From Ignavibacteria bacterium (GTDB taxonomy: Bacteria; Bacteroidota; Ignavibacteria; Kapaibacteriales; Kapaibacteriaceae), in assembly GCA_016707005.1 (NCBI GenBank), contig JADJIQ010000005.1, positions 186,001-250,000 of the forward strand: DNA of 64,000 bases. Reading direction: 5' to 3'. Below, piece by piece: positions 1 to 8,208 of the stretch. Below the pieces are notes generated by a model, which made no database searches, was not told where the DNA came from, and saw only the letters and a program-made list of their open reading frames with translations. The translations under genes and the position numbers were made by a program. Positions within the stretch are counted from its first letter, which is position 1. Each line of letters begins with the position of its first letter.

Positions 1-272
1 GTGCGACCTTGTGTTGCAAGCCAGGCATTGATAAGGGCATTGCCAAAGGTGTCAGGGAGCGAGTCAGCAAGGAGTCCCGGAAGTCCATGAAACGTACGCT
101 GCGCAAGTGCCGGAAAGGTATAGACCCGCTCGTGTAAGGGCATTGTGATCGGCGACACTTCAATGCCACTGCGCACGAAGTCCGATTCGTATTGGAACCG
201 CGCAACGGTATCATCATCGTCCATTGTGACAGCGCCGATCGTCCGTCCCCACAGTCGCACCTCGGCGATCAC
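1..272 (-). CDS. hipA: HipA-type serine/threonine kinase toxin, N-terminal part only
   Basis: The minus strand reads from a GTG at 272 off the left edge of the window, giving about 90 residues. They contain an N-terminal segment ending in a GLPGLLADSLPDTFGN-type stretch, which is characteristic of the HipA N-terminal domain. HipA kinases phosphorylate a translation factor and cause growth arrest or persistence, and are neutralised by HipB. The GTG start overlaps the hipB stop by four bases (GTGA), so the pair is translationally coupled in antitoxin-first order, as in known hipBA operons. The kinase core lies outside the window, so activity cannot be judged. The start follows from the overlap and from the fit to the family N-terminus. 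Confidence 0.85.
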   Translation of the reverse strand, partial: MIAEVRLWGRTIGAVTMDDDDTVARFQYESDFVRSGIEVSPITMPLHERVYTFPALAQRTFHGLPGLLADSLPDTFGNALINAWLATQGR

Positions 273-622
273 GACTCATCTCCCCACGTCCACGGTTTCT
301 GCTGCTGATCGGATTCACGCGACGTTGTCGCACGCTGTCGACGTTTCCCCTTGTGCTTCAACAATTCCATCGGACTCGGCTTCTCATCGGGCAGGATCAG
401 ATCAAGCGCGTCCAGAACCTGCATCGCACGGCAGATGCGAAGAAACCCCGTGAGCTGCATGCCGACCTCTCCCGATTCAAATCGCTCAACCGTGCGCTTC
501 GACACCCCGGCCCGTTCTGCGAGAGCCGCCTGCGTCAGGTTCCGAGCAAGCCGCTCGCGCTCCAGTCGTGCACCCAGCTCCCGAAGCACCGCCTCATCTG
601 TCATGGTCGATTCGATCTTCAT
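269..622 (-). CDS. hipB: HipB-like XRE antitoxin/repressor
   Basis: A 117-residue protein with an XRE/Cro helix-turn-helix in its first two thirds (LTQAALAERAGVSKRTVERFESG) and a basic, polar C-terminal tail. HipB-type proteins bind the operon operator and the HipA toxin. I chose the ATG at 622 (MKIEST) because a perfect inverted repeat, TCGCCAAATATGGCGA, ends just upstream of it at 625-640. An ATG at 664 would place that operator inside the gene, and an ATG at 604 (MTDEAV) also remains possible. It overlaps hipA by four bases. It is probably autorepressed through the four operator-like sites at 625-750. Confidence 0.8.
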   Translation of the reverse strand: MKIESTMTDEAVLRELGARLERERLARNLTQAALAERAGVSKRTVERFESGEVGMQLTGFLRICRAMQVLDALDLILPDEKPSPMELLKHKGKRRQRATTSRESDQQQKPWTWGDES

Positions 623-624
623 AG

Positions 625-750
625 TCGCCAAATATGGCGAATAACGATCATAATGACAAAGCATTTCGTCAGATATGGCGAGATAGCGATTAATCGTCTT
701 TATTGGCGATTTATGACGCCTATTCGAATGCTATTCGTCTATTATGGCGA
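625..750. promoter_or_regulatory. Four-site operator array upstream of hipBA
   Basis: Four 16-bp sites share the form TCGYCW-N4-TGGCGA at 625-640, 666-681, 694-709 and 735-750. The first is a perfect inverted repeat (TCGCCA/TGGCGA); in the other three the left arm is degenerate (TCGTCA or TCGTCT). The offsets are 41, 28 and 41 bp, close to multiples of helical turns except the middle one. The array lies directly upstream of the chosen hipB start, in the place where HipB dimers bind cooperatively in characterised systems. Confidence 0.7.
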
Positions 751-769
751 TTTGCCTTACTTCCCATGA

Positions 770-811
770 ATTCGCTATTCGCTATTCGCTATTCGCTATT
801 CGCTATTCGCT
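770..811. repeat. Tandem 7-bp repeat (ATTCGCT), six perfect units
   Basis: Six exact copies of ATTCGCT are followed by a partial unit. The stop codon of the RhuM-like gene (796-798) lies inside the array, so that protein ends in residues encoded by the repeat (IANSE). The same heptamer (AGCGAAT on the other strand) recurs inside two cyclase genes near 51.99 and 54.06 kb. Confidence 0.9.
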
Positions 812-1854
812 ATTCCCAACAGTCTATCAAAATCCGACTCAAACAACCGGTCCTGCACGATGCGATACTTTTCGAATTCGCTTTCTGCATGCGCTTGAGC
901 GATTTCAGCTGTTACCTTACCAGCATCCTGCAGGATCTCTAAGTCAGTCGCAGCGATGAACCGATTGAGGCGTGTTTCCCAGTCGTTCATGGTCATTGGA
1001 ATCTTCCGTAGCGCCATGCTTTCTGCAAGGTCGAGGTAGGCAGACACTAGGCGTTGGAGTTGCGCCATCTCATCTTCTGTAAGGTAGTTCTTTGCCACGC
1101 CTACGTCGAACTTCTGGATCTTACCGGACGGTGCGTCCTTCCATGTGGTTAGGCCCATGTGCTCTTTTTGTGCGCTTGCACGTGCGACGATCACTTCTGC
1201 CGCTGTATGGCCATGAATGGCCCAGTGCAATTTGTTCTGAACGGTGGCGAAGAAGCGTTTCGTTGATGTGGCAGTAACGTCGTAGTCGATGGAAGTCGAG
1301 TAGATGTCTGTGATCTTCTGGTAGAACTTTCGTTCACTCAGTCGGATCTCCCTGATCCTTTCGAGCTGACGTTCAAAGAACTCATCCGTGAGGGTGCCGC
1401 CTTGTTTTAGGCGTTCGGCATCCATGGTCCAGCCCTGGATCGTGTAATCCTTGACGATCCTATTGGCCCATTTGCGGAATTGGACGGCGCGCTCGTTCTC
1501 GATCTTGAAACCGACCGCGATGATCGCCTGCAGGCTATAGTGCTTCGTCTGGTAATTTTTGCCGTCCGTCGCAGTTATTAAGTACTGCTTAACAACTGAA
1601 ACTTCCTGCAGTTCATTATCGCTGAAAATGCGTTTCAGATGCTGGTTGATCGCCGGGACCGAGACATCGTAGAGCGTAGCCATCATCTTCTGGGTGAGCC
1701 AGATATTCTCATCTTCGTAGCGCATTTCAACGCTGGCTTCAGAGTCGCCTCCAGCCGCCACAAACGTCAGATACTCCGCCGCTGAAGAACGCACGATAGA
1801 AACTTCCGTTTTCCCTCTGGTGCTACCGCTGCGAGATTGTTTGGTCTTACTCAT
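796..1854 (-). CDS. RhuM-family (virulence RhuM / Fic-toxin-associated) protein
   Basis: A 352-residue protein matching the RhuM family by its order of motifs: an N-terminal segment with IWLTQKMMATLYDVS and a DNA-binding-like region, then ITATDGKNYQTKHYSLQAIIAVGF, RKWANRIVKDYTIQGW, and a C-terminal FFATVQNKLHWAIHG...AEVI region. RhuM proteins occur in pathogenicity and defence islands. Their biochemical role is unclear, and a Bro-N/KilA-like DNA-binding role is often inferred. The ATG at 1854 is preferred over a TTG at 1869 that overlaps the upstream gene. The last residues are encoded by the heptamer repeat, which suggests the original C-terminus was altered by repeat insertion. Confidence 0.8.
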   Translation of the reverse strand: MSKTKQSRSGSTRGKTEVSIVRSSAAEYLTFVAAGGDSEASVEMRYEDENIWLTQKMMATLYDVSVPAINQHLKRIFSDNELQEVSVVKQYLITATDGKNYQTKHYSLQAIIAVGFKIENERAVQFRKWANRIVKDYTIQGWTMDAERLKQGGTLTDEFFERQLERIREIRLSERKFYQKITDIYSTSIDYDVTATSTKRFFATVQNKLHWAIHGHTAAEVIVARASAQKEHMGLTTWKDAPSGKIQKFDVGVAKNYLTEDEMAQLQRLVSAYLDLAESMALRKIPMTMNDWETRLNRFIAATDLEILQDAGKVTAEIAQAHAESEFEKYRIVQDRLFESDFDRLLGIANSE

Positions 1855-1865
1855 GTTTCCGAAAC

Positions 1866-2510
1866 TCAAATGGCCACAAACATCCTACCTCTCAACTTAC
1901 AATGGGTCGCCTTACCTTCCACGCCTGCGCCGCCGTACTTCCCATGACTCCGCGGAGTTTCAGCCTCTTCCACCGCAGCTGCGATCTCCTCAAACCGGAG
2001 CCTCTTCAGCTTCTTCATTTCCAAGACTCCCAGCCGCACCGACTTCTGTTCTCCGAACCACTCATTGAGCTGCGATGTTGCGCAAACAAGGAAGAACCAT
2101 TGCGAGAGATCCAGAGGGTCGGCCTTCTGTCGATCCAGTTCTTCGAACACGCAGAACACATAGACATCGGCCGATCTAATAGACGCCGTTGAATATGCGT
2201 TCGTTGTCGCATCCCACCCTGACTTTGGAGCGATATCAAACGCGATCGTACTCGGCTTCTTTTGCTCCCACGATTGCAGATACGCCGATGACTTCACCTC
2301 TATCGCAACACCATGCGGCGTCACCAGATCAAACTTGTCCCACTCTACGCGTGGCTTCTCCGTTGCACCCACCGCCAACCCCACGATATACTCCGCCAAC
2401 ATCCCACGATTCGCATTGGATAGATGATCGGAGTATGCCCATTGCAAGAAGGAAGGGGCAGAGATGTGGGTTGGAGGGGGCATGGGGGTTGAGCATACTA
2501 TGCCAACCAT
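1866..2510 (-). CDS. PD-(D/E)XK nuclease-like protein
   Basis: A 214-residue protein with a likely PD-(D/E)XK core: a glutamate-containing helix (AEYIVGLAVG), then DKFDLVTPHGVAIEVKSSA, where D and E-x-K are the expected metal- and catalysis-associated residues. The rest is poorly conserved to my eye. Such stand-alone proteins are usually annotated as hypothetical or restriction-endonuclease-like. Its stop lies next to or overlaps the start of the RhuM gene, so the two probably form an operon. The start is uncertain; the ATG at 2510 is given, and a second ATG lies at 2483. Confidence 0.5.
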   Translation of the reverse strand: MVGIVCSTPMPPPTHISAPSFLQWAYSDHLSNANRGMLAEYIVGLAVGATEKPRVEWDKFDLVTPHGVAIEVKSSAYLQSWEQKKPSTIAFDIAPKSGWDATTNAYSTASIRSADVYVFCVFEELDRQKADPLDLSQWFFLVCATSQLNEWFGEQKSVRLGVLEMKKLKRLRFEEIAAAVEEAETPRSHGKYGGAGVEGKATHCKLRGRMFVAI

Positions 2511-2526
2511 GATTAACGGTCAGTTG

Positions 2527-3174
2527 TCACAAATAAAATAGCCCATCAAGTACACCCTGTTGTCGTATCCCATGCACGACCCGTACGGATTCAATGTAGA
2601 TCGCATTTTGATAACGATCCATTCCAAGATATTGGCCCCAGCTAACCACGTCTTCTAAAAAGTACATTTCGGTGTACGGACTACTGTACTCATTCAGCGT
2701 GCCGTCTTCTCCTCGCGCGACAACATGCCAATCAAGCTGTAAGAGTTTGTATCGTTCCGGATTGTGAACTCGAACTACTACTCCATACTGATTCCGACTA
2801 TCTATAGTCACTGTCAACGTGTTGAGTTCCGCTTGACTCAACTGCACGACCGCGCGTGAATGAACCACTAGGTTCTTGTAACTGACTGTTAGAACAACAA
2901 CGACAGCTACCAGGATTGCTAAACGGATTTTGTATTGATTAACCCAAGCCAACAAGAACTGCAACTGGCCTATGAGCCTTCGGCCGTGGTCCTTGTTTCC
3001 ATCTGATAGACATACGTAGAGCAATCCGAGTGCGATAGCTACTGGCGCAACTATGCCCGAGAACATATTGCCATGAAACCATGATCTGGTACTTGAAACA
3101 TACGTAACCAAGACCAGAGTCCCCGCGATAGCAAGCGACCCATACACAAGCACTAGATATTGTCGATAGTTCAT
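2527..3174 (-). CDS. Predicted three-helix membrane protein, function unknown
   Basis: A 215-residue protein with three hydrophobic segments: near residues 5-25 (YLVLVYGSLAIAGTLVLVTY), 35-55 (IVAPVAIALGLLYVCL) and 85-105 (LAILVAVVVVLTVSY). A soluble C-terminal domain of about 110 residues follows, with a beta-rich look. I do not recognise the family. It is the last gene of the HEPN/lipoprotein/membrane operon, 53 bp after the lipoprotein gene, so it probably works at the envelope with them. The ATG at 3174 is chosen; a TTG lies 12 bases upstream. Confidence 0.6.
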   Translation of the reverse strand: MNYRQYLVLVYGSLAIAGTLVLVTYVSSTRSWFHGNMFSGIVAPVAIALGLLYVCLSDGNKDHGRRLIGQLQFLLAWVNQYKIRLAILVAVVVVLTVSYKNLVVHSRAVVQLSQAELNTLTVTIDSRNQYGVVVRVHNPERYKLLQLDWHVVARGEDGTLNEYSSPYTEMYFLEDVVSWGQYLGMDRYQNAIYIESVRVVHGIRQQGVLDGLFYL

Positions 3175-3227
3175 TTTGGGGTCCAATCTGTTGATTTGAG
3201 ATTAAGAAATAACTCATCAGTCTGATT

Positions 3228-3884
3228 CTACTCCATCACACCACCAATGAGGATAGTTGGATCGTACGGGTTTTCCTTCGTGTTAGATGGCAAGAACTTC
3301 AACACTAATGCCTTACCGAACCTATTAAGCCGATCGAGCGCAGGCGAACAACATGGTGCTTGCCTACTGTTGGGAGTACAAGGAGAGTTCGCGTTTCCCA
3401 AGCGAATCTCGTAACCGACAATGTCACCCGACTTATCTCGGAGAAGGGGTGTAAGCACGATCTGCTTTGTGGTTGGGACTGTGCGTATTTCTGGGATTCT
3501 GTACGGATTATACCAGTTAATCAATTCACAGGATTCCTCAATAGTAATGAAGGGCGTACACGACTCTTCAAGACTAACGCGATACCACGTAGATCCAGTC
3601 GTGACTGTGTCTTTCTGTTCAATCGTTAACGAATAGATACTCATATCGATGCCAGTCGGTACGTCCAGTTCGAATGGAACACCAGTGGGAACATCAAAGT
3701 ACTCTCCTCTTTTGGCAAGTGAGAATTTATATAAAGGTCTGTTCAACTTTGGCTTTACTAGAGCTCCTTGTTCATCGACCTCCATAAGTGACCGCCCCTG
3801 CACATAAAGTGAGGGCACCTCATTGCAATGACTGCAAGCATTCAGGATGAATGGTACTATCGCCAAGAAGAACCATTTCTTCAT
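3228..3884 (-). CDS. Predicted lipoprotein, function unknown
   Basis: A 218-residue protein starting MKKWFFLAIVPFILNACS, a short signal peptide ending in a lipobox (LNAC) with the acylated cysteine at about residue 17. The mature part has several cysteines (for example CTPNSRQAPCC) and no recognised domain. It overlaps the HEPN gene by four bases (ATGA), so expression is coupled. Its placement between two membrane proteins suggests an envelope complex. The function is not known. Confidence 0.7.
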   Translation of the reverse strand: MKKWFFLAIVPFILNACSHCNEVPSLYVQGRSLMEVDEQGALVKPKLNRPLYKFSLAKRGEYFDVPTGVPFELDVPTGIDMSIYSLTIEQKDTVTTGSTWYRVSLEESCTPFITIEESCELINWYNPYRIPEIRTVPTTKQIVLTPLLRDKSGDIVGYEIRLGNANSPCTPNSRQAPCCSPALDRLNRFGKALVLKFLPSNTKENPYDPTILIGGVME

Positions 3885-5242
3885 AATGTCAATTCAATAG
3901 GTTTTAGAGATTTGTATGTGCTGCTCATGCTCAACATCATTTTTCGATGGAAGCTTGACACTGCACCCCAAACAACGAAGTATGGTTGCGTTCTTATTGA
4001 CAATGTCCATCCAGCCCCCATACCCGGCTCATATACTTTCTTTTCGCCACTGCTAATCTGTTTCCATACGGAACGGCTAACACTCGGCAATTGTCCAATG
4101 TATGCGAATACTGGCTCAACGCCGCTCTTCCTTACATTCATTAACTCCTTGTAGCCTTGACGAAATCTGAATGAGTACTCATCAATGTTCGTGACTGGTG
4201 CGCATTGACGTGTTGCTCGCTCTATAAAATGACGAACGCTCTCCCGATCGACGGCAACGGTGTCTCGCACCCATTTGTCATCTCCAACCAACGCGGAGAT
4301 TAGTATACGTGCCTCGGATGGGAAGATGGTCTCGGCGATTTTAGTAGAGAGCAGCTCGCTCTTCTCAACAGACGGCAATCGTCCCACCACGATCACAAGC
4401 CCCTTGGTTATCGGCGACAACGAACTCAATCCCACCGGCTGACTTGTTTCGGTCGGTCCAGAACTACGCGAGAGCAGCAGGTAGGCCACAACTGCAATAA
4501 CGGCAATCGTGCTAACAATCACTCTGCGCCTGTTTCCGATAAACCATCGGGGATTCGACAATTCGCTTTTTACTTCAACACCCACGTCTGCCGCGTGGCT
4601 GCTAAAAGCAGTGTCAGGCGTTTGCGGACCCTCTTCGCTGGATGGGGCGCCTTTGTGCGCTGCCTTCAACTTCTCAACGTAGCCATCCACTGCTAGCTTT
4701 GTTTCTGGCCGGAATGATCCTGGTCGCTCTTGTACAACATGCTGAATCTCTACTTTGAATAGATCAAGAAGCTTTGAGATGTCGATGCTTAGGTGATGTA
4801 CGTCCGCTTCGTCGGTGTGGCCATGTGACCATTGGTTACGCAGTTCTCGCACAGCTGCGATCTTCGTAACGATTCCCTTCTGCGTGAAAGGGAACACACG
4901 TGTGAGGTTTGGGAATTCGACCTTGCCCATGCTCGTCATCGGGAGCGGTCTTTCGTTCGCGTCCCTCCAGCTCTCGTAGTCCGTGGCGAACTCAAAATAG
5001 TGCGTCAGGAAGAGCAGGTCACAGTCGAGGAAGCTTGTCTTGTCCTGATTCCGGGAGTCTCTAAGTCTCTCATTACCACTGAAGACCCGCTTGCCTGGAT
5101 AATCAGGAGATGCTGTTGCAACGTACGGCCGCACAAATCGATCGAAGTACCTCGCGTCGATAGACCTCAGCGCATCATCCAAAAACAACGCCAATGGCCG
5201 TTCCGCTGCCTTTAGGAGATCCGGGATAGAGACTGTTGCCAT
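3881..5242 (-). CDS. Swt1-like HEPN domain protein with a single transmembrane helix
   Basis: A 453-residue protein. Residues 1-170 are predicted helical and include RNQWSH at 135-140, the R-x4-H signature of HEPN ribonuclease or RNA-binding domains, in the setting typical of Swt1-like HEPN. Residues 171-235 are a charged, low-complexity linker. One transmembrane helix lies at about 241-258. The remaining roughly 195 residues are probably outside the cytoplasmic membrane and unrecognised. HEPN domains are common toxin or effector RNases in defence systems. The operon is divergent from a CARF-domain gene, which suggests ligand-controlled expression or activity. Whether this HEPN cleaves RNA is inference. 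Confidence 0.6.
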   Translation of the reverse strand: MATVSIPDLLKAAERPLALFLDDALRSIDARYFDRFVRPYVATASPDYPGKRVFSGNERLRDSRNQDKTSFLDCDLLFLTHYFEFATDYESWRDANERPLPMTSMGKVEFPNLTRVFPFTQKGIVTKIAAVRELRNQWSHGHTDEADVHHLSIDISKLLDLFKVEIQHVVQERPGSFRPETKLAVDGYVEKLKAAHKGAPSSEEGPQTPDTAFSSHAADVGVEVKSELSNPRWFIGNRRRVIVSTIAVIAVVAYLLLSRSSGPTETSQPVGLSSLSPITKGLVIVVGRLPSVEKSELLSTKIAETIFPSEARILISALVGDDKWVRDTVAVDRESVRHFIERATRQCAPVTNIDEYSFRFRQGYKELMNVRKSGVEPVFAYIGQLPSVSRSVWKQISSGEKKVYEPGMGAGWTLSIRTQPYFVVWGAVSSFHRKMMLSMSSTYKSLKPIELTL

Positions 5243-5353
5243 CGAACAATGCCCTCATTAACTTGCATTGAGTATCGAATTCGTATTGGCAAATATGCAT
5301 CTTGTTTTGGCACGGTCAACGGGGTCGTGCGCTTTGTAGAGGGGGCTTGTTAG
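5243..5353. promoter_or_regulatory. Divergent promoter region between the HEPN operon and the CARF gene
   Basis: The 111 bp separate two divergently transcribed genes and must carry both promoters. On the minus strand a CATATTTG box resembles the Bacteroidota TAnnTTTG element. On the plus strand several TTTTGG/TTTGTAG stretches are possible boxes. An AGGGGGC heptamer lies at 5340-5346 just before the CARF start. I see no clear long palindrome. Confidence 0.4.
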
Positions 5354-6289
5354 ATGGTGCTTTTCTCGTTCATTGGTGTGGCAGATACGAACTTGGCTTC
5401 AGAGTCTAAGGGACCTATCATAACGGCAGTAACGGGCCTTAAACCGGATGCGGTCTACTTGATCGCTACACAGAGTGAGAATTCGAAGCACGACTTCCTC
5501 GCAGGGGGCGGTTCGGTGAAAAAGGTACTCGCAAAACTGGAACCACGGTCTAAGGTCACGATCGTTACGCTGGATATTGAAGATCCTACAGATCACAACG
5601 AGATCTACCCAAAACTGAAGGATCTGCTCGCCCCCTATGTAAAGAGTGGCGTTGATCTCACAGCCGCGATCTCCTCAGGTACACCGTCGATGCAGGTCTG
5701 TTGGATCCTTCTTGCTGAATCCGGCGATGTGCCGCTTCGACTCATCCGTACGGTTGAACCGGAGCTCTCATCAAAGACGATCCGCGATGTGACACTCGGT
5801 ACCGGTCTTCCGCGCATCACTGCGTTGCAGGAAGAGAATCGTGAGCTTCGCGAAGTTGCGCTCCCGCAGATCGTGATGAAGGGCAAGAAGGGCATACTGA
5901 CGATAGGAGATCGTGACGTAAAGCTCTCCCCGACGCAATTCGCCTACTATCGGTTCTTCCTTGAGCTCTGCAAGAAGGGCAAGACGGACGATGATAGACG
6001 TCTGCGTCTTAGCGGTTACGATATGAGTGATCACTTTACGACAACGGTCAATCGATTTCAACAAGAGGGATTCCCCGACTTCGAAGCAAGCGACTCGGTT
6101 CGACTGAAGAAACGCAGCATGATCGCTGCAGATGTCTTTCGCTCCAATGTCACGAAACTCAACGCAAAGATCATTAGCGTACTACCATCACGTTCACTAG
6201 CTAGGTACTATCAGATAGGTCATGTAGGCTCGAAGAAGGCACGACACTATGGCATTGAATTGGACCCGTCGAAGATCACTCTGCGATAG
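5354..6289 (+). CDS. RtcR-type CARF domain fused to a C-terminal winged-helix-like region
   Basis: A 311-residue protein. Residues 1-150 match the N-terminal CARF sensor domain of RtcR in order and wording: FIGVADTNL at the start, VTIVTLDIEDPTDHNEIY (70-85), then SSGTPSMQVCWILLAESG (107-124) and PLRLI. In Escherichia coli RtcR this domain senses RNA-end or nucleotide ligands and controls the sigma54 AAA+ activator of RNA repair. Here the AAA+ part is absent. Instead there is a coiled linker (158-170) and a roughly 120-residue basic region with LSPTQFAYYRFFLEL, resembling the winged-helix tail of other CARF proteins. It is probably a ligand-responsive regulator of the divergent HEPN operon. 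No cas genes are nearby. Confidence 0.7.
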   Translation: MVLFSFIGVADTNLASESKGPIITAVTGLKPDAVYLIATQSENSKHDFLAGGGSVKKVLAKLEPRSKVTIVTLDIEDPTDHNEIYPKLKDLLAPYVKSGVDLTAAISSGTPSMQVCWILLAESGDVPLRLIRTVEPELSSKTIRDVTLGTGLPRITALQEENRELREVALPQIVMKGKKGILTIGDRDVKLSPTQFAYYRFFLELCKKGKTDDDRRLRLSGYDMSDHFTTTVNRFQQEGFPDFEASDSVRLKKRSMIAADVFRSNVTKLNAKIISVLPSRSLARYYQIGHVGSKKARHYGIELDPSKITLR

Positions 6290-6383
6290 ACGAATGTTTC
6301 TGCATCGTTGCTGACGTAGTACGCTGTACATATCCTAGAATATTGCATCTGTCAAACATCTCTTTCACTCCTTGAGGGGAACG

Positions 6384-8189
6384 ATGAATCGTTTCTACTG
6401 GTATCTCGTCGCTGCGCTTGTTCTGTGCATCGATCCACGCGCTGCAATGGCGCAATTCCCTGTGACACTCACGCTCGATGCACGCAGTGCCGATCCCGTG
6501 GTCACTCCACCCACGCGCTCCGATGCGCGCTATCGCATCACAGTATCGGGCACGTATTCCCAGTGGCCGCAGTTCGCGGACTGTCACGGCGTAGATGCCG
6601 TGTGGGTCTACGATGTTCCTCAGGAAGAGATCGACGCGTTTCGCTGGCCGCCCAAGCAGATCCTTGGACAACCGTTTGTGGAGATCCCGCACTGGGTTGG
6701 CGACTCCACGAGCTACTCCTTCCCACCAAAGGGCTTTGGTATCGAGCCGCTGTTCGAGATCAGCTTTCGCAAGTACCTTGGCTTTCGTGTCAATGGTGAA
6801 CCGTTCCCCGCTCTTCCGTTGGATCCAATACTGCACCGCTACCAGCAGACACGTGCCGGCACGGGTGAACCGTTCTCATTTCGCATCGTGGACTCTACGT
6901 TGGTCCTACAAGCAGGCACACCGGTTGCCCGACATGAAGACAACTGCGGCAGCCTCACCGTAGTGGTGGAAGAGATCCTTCCCAAGGAGATCAACATCTG
7001 CGATGTGCAGCCGATCGAGATCAATGGCGAGACCATCGGACTACGCGTAGACGCTGCAGTCCTTGAACTTGATTCAACCATCGTTGATGGTCAACGAAAT
7101 CTGTTGACATCGCCCGAAAAGATCGGAATCGTCTCGGACGGCAAGTTCATTTGCCCGGATTCGCTCGTATGCGATAAGGTGCGCACGAAGCCCCTTTCCA
7201 TCGGTCTCGTGGTGGATGTCTCCGGCAGCATGCAAGACATCGTCTCTTTTGAAGGGGCTTCTATCAGTCGCATTGAAGCGCTGAAGATCGCCCTGCTCGG
7301 TACGCTCAAGAAGCTGTTACCGGGCGACAGTCTGTTTCTTATCCGTTTCAACGAGACAGTTGTCCTCACGCGTGACTGGACCTCCGATACGGCGTCCCTT
7401 GGCACGGCAATACGCTCTCTCTTTGCAAGCGGCTTCACGGCCTTCCACGAAGCGATGATACAGGGTCTTACGAAGATGTCAACACATAAAGCACCTTACA
7501 AGGTGCTGATCGCGATGACCGACGGACTCAATAATCGTACTCCCTATGAAGAAGCCCCTGTCATCAACACAATACGAAGTGCGAACGTACCGGTCTATCT
7601 CATTGCTCTTGGATTCACTGGCGATACAGCAGAAGCATCAGGTCTGGCATCGATGCAGCGCTTTGTTCAAGCGGCACCGACGGGAAAGCTCTATCGGATA
7701 ACGACGGGTGACGAATTGGTATCTGTCTATTCCAACATAGCGAACAACGTTGCTACGGAAGATTGCTGTCGGCTCTACTTCAAGATCCCACCATGTGATC
7801 GTGGTCAGTCAAAACGGAATCTGCGCCTTGTCTATGTAGAAGGTGACCAGATCGTATCGAAAAACATCGTTGTTGACTGTGACCTAAAGACCACCGGTGT
7901 GATGGCTGATGACAACACAGATGATGACCGCGCCGAGATGCTTCAAGCCGACCCTACACCTTCTTCCGACGTGGCCTCGATCACCTGCGATCTCACCGCA
8001 CCGTCATTCGTGCAGTACGAACTTTATACGATCGATGGTGTCCTTCTACGCCGCACGGACATCGGCATGGTGGATCTTGGTCGAACACGGATCGACATCC
8101 CAGTGAACTCACTCGTGAACGGGCTCTATGTATGTAGAGTAGTTGTCGGTCGGACGGCACAGCATGTCACCATCCTTGTGCAACGATAA
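6384..8189 (+). CDS. Secreted von Willebrand A-domain protein with T9SS sorting domain
   Basis: A 601-residue protein with an N-terminal signal peptide ending near AMAQ. A beta-rich region follows. The central vWA domain has a MIDAS motif (DVSGSMQDI, near residue 290), a conserved threonine and a downstream MTDGLNN. The C-terminus (YTIDGVLLRR...NGLYVCRVVVGRTAQHVTILV) is a type A T9SS sorting domain. The start at 6384 follows a good ribosome site (GAGGGGAACG). It is probably exported and anchored or released by T9SS, with a metal-dependent adhesion role. It is followed after 19 bp by another T9SS protein gene, probably co-transcribed. Confidence 0.8.
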   Translation: MNRFYWYLVAALVLCIDPRAAMAQFPVTLTLDARSADPVVTPPTRSDARYRITVSGTYSQWPQFADCHGVDAVWVYDVPQEEIDAFRWPPKQILGQPFVEIPHWVGDSTSYSFPPKGFGIEPLFEISFRKYLGFRVNGEPFPALPLDPILHRYQQTRAGTGEPFSFRIVDSTLVLQAGTPVARHEDNCGSLTVVVEEILPKEINICDVQPIEINGETIGLRVDAAVLELDSTIVDGQRNLLTSPEKIGIVSDGKFICPDSLVCDKVRTKPLSIGLVVDVSGSMQDIVSFEGASISRIEALKIALLGTLKKLLPGDSLFLIRFNETVVLTRDWTSDTASLGTAIRSLFASGFTAFHEAMIQGLTKMSTHKAPYKVLIAMTDGLNNRTPYEEAPVINTIRSANVPVYLIALGFTGDTAEASGLASMQRFVQAAPTGKLYRITTGDELVSVYSNIANNVATEDCCRLYFKIPPCDRGQSKRNLRLVYVEGDQIVSKNIVVDCDLKTTGVMADDNTDDDRAEMLQADPTPSSDVASITCDLTAPSFVQYELYTIDGVLLRRTDIGMVDLGRTRIDIPVNSLVNGLYVCRVVVGRTAQHVTILVQR

Positions 8190-8208
8190 TTCAAGAAAGA
8201 ACACAAAC

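Noticed and set aside
2527..6289. Part of a type III CRISPR system
   Set aside because: There is a CARF domain but no cas10, effector or repeat array in the window.
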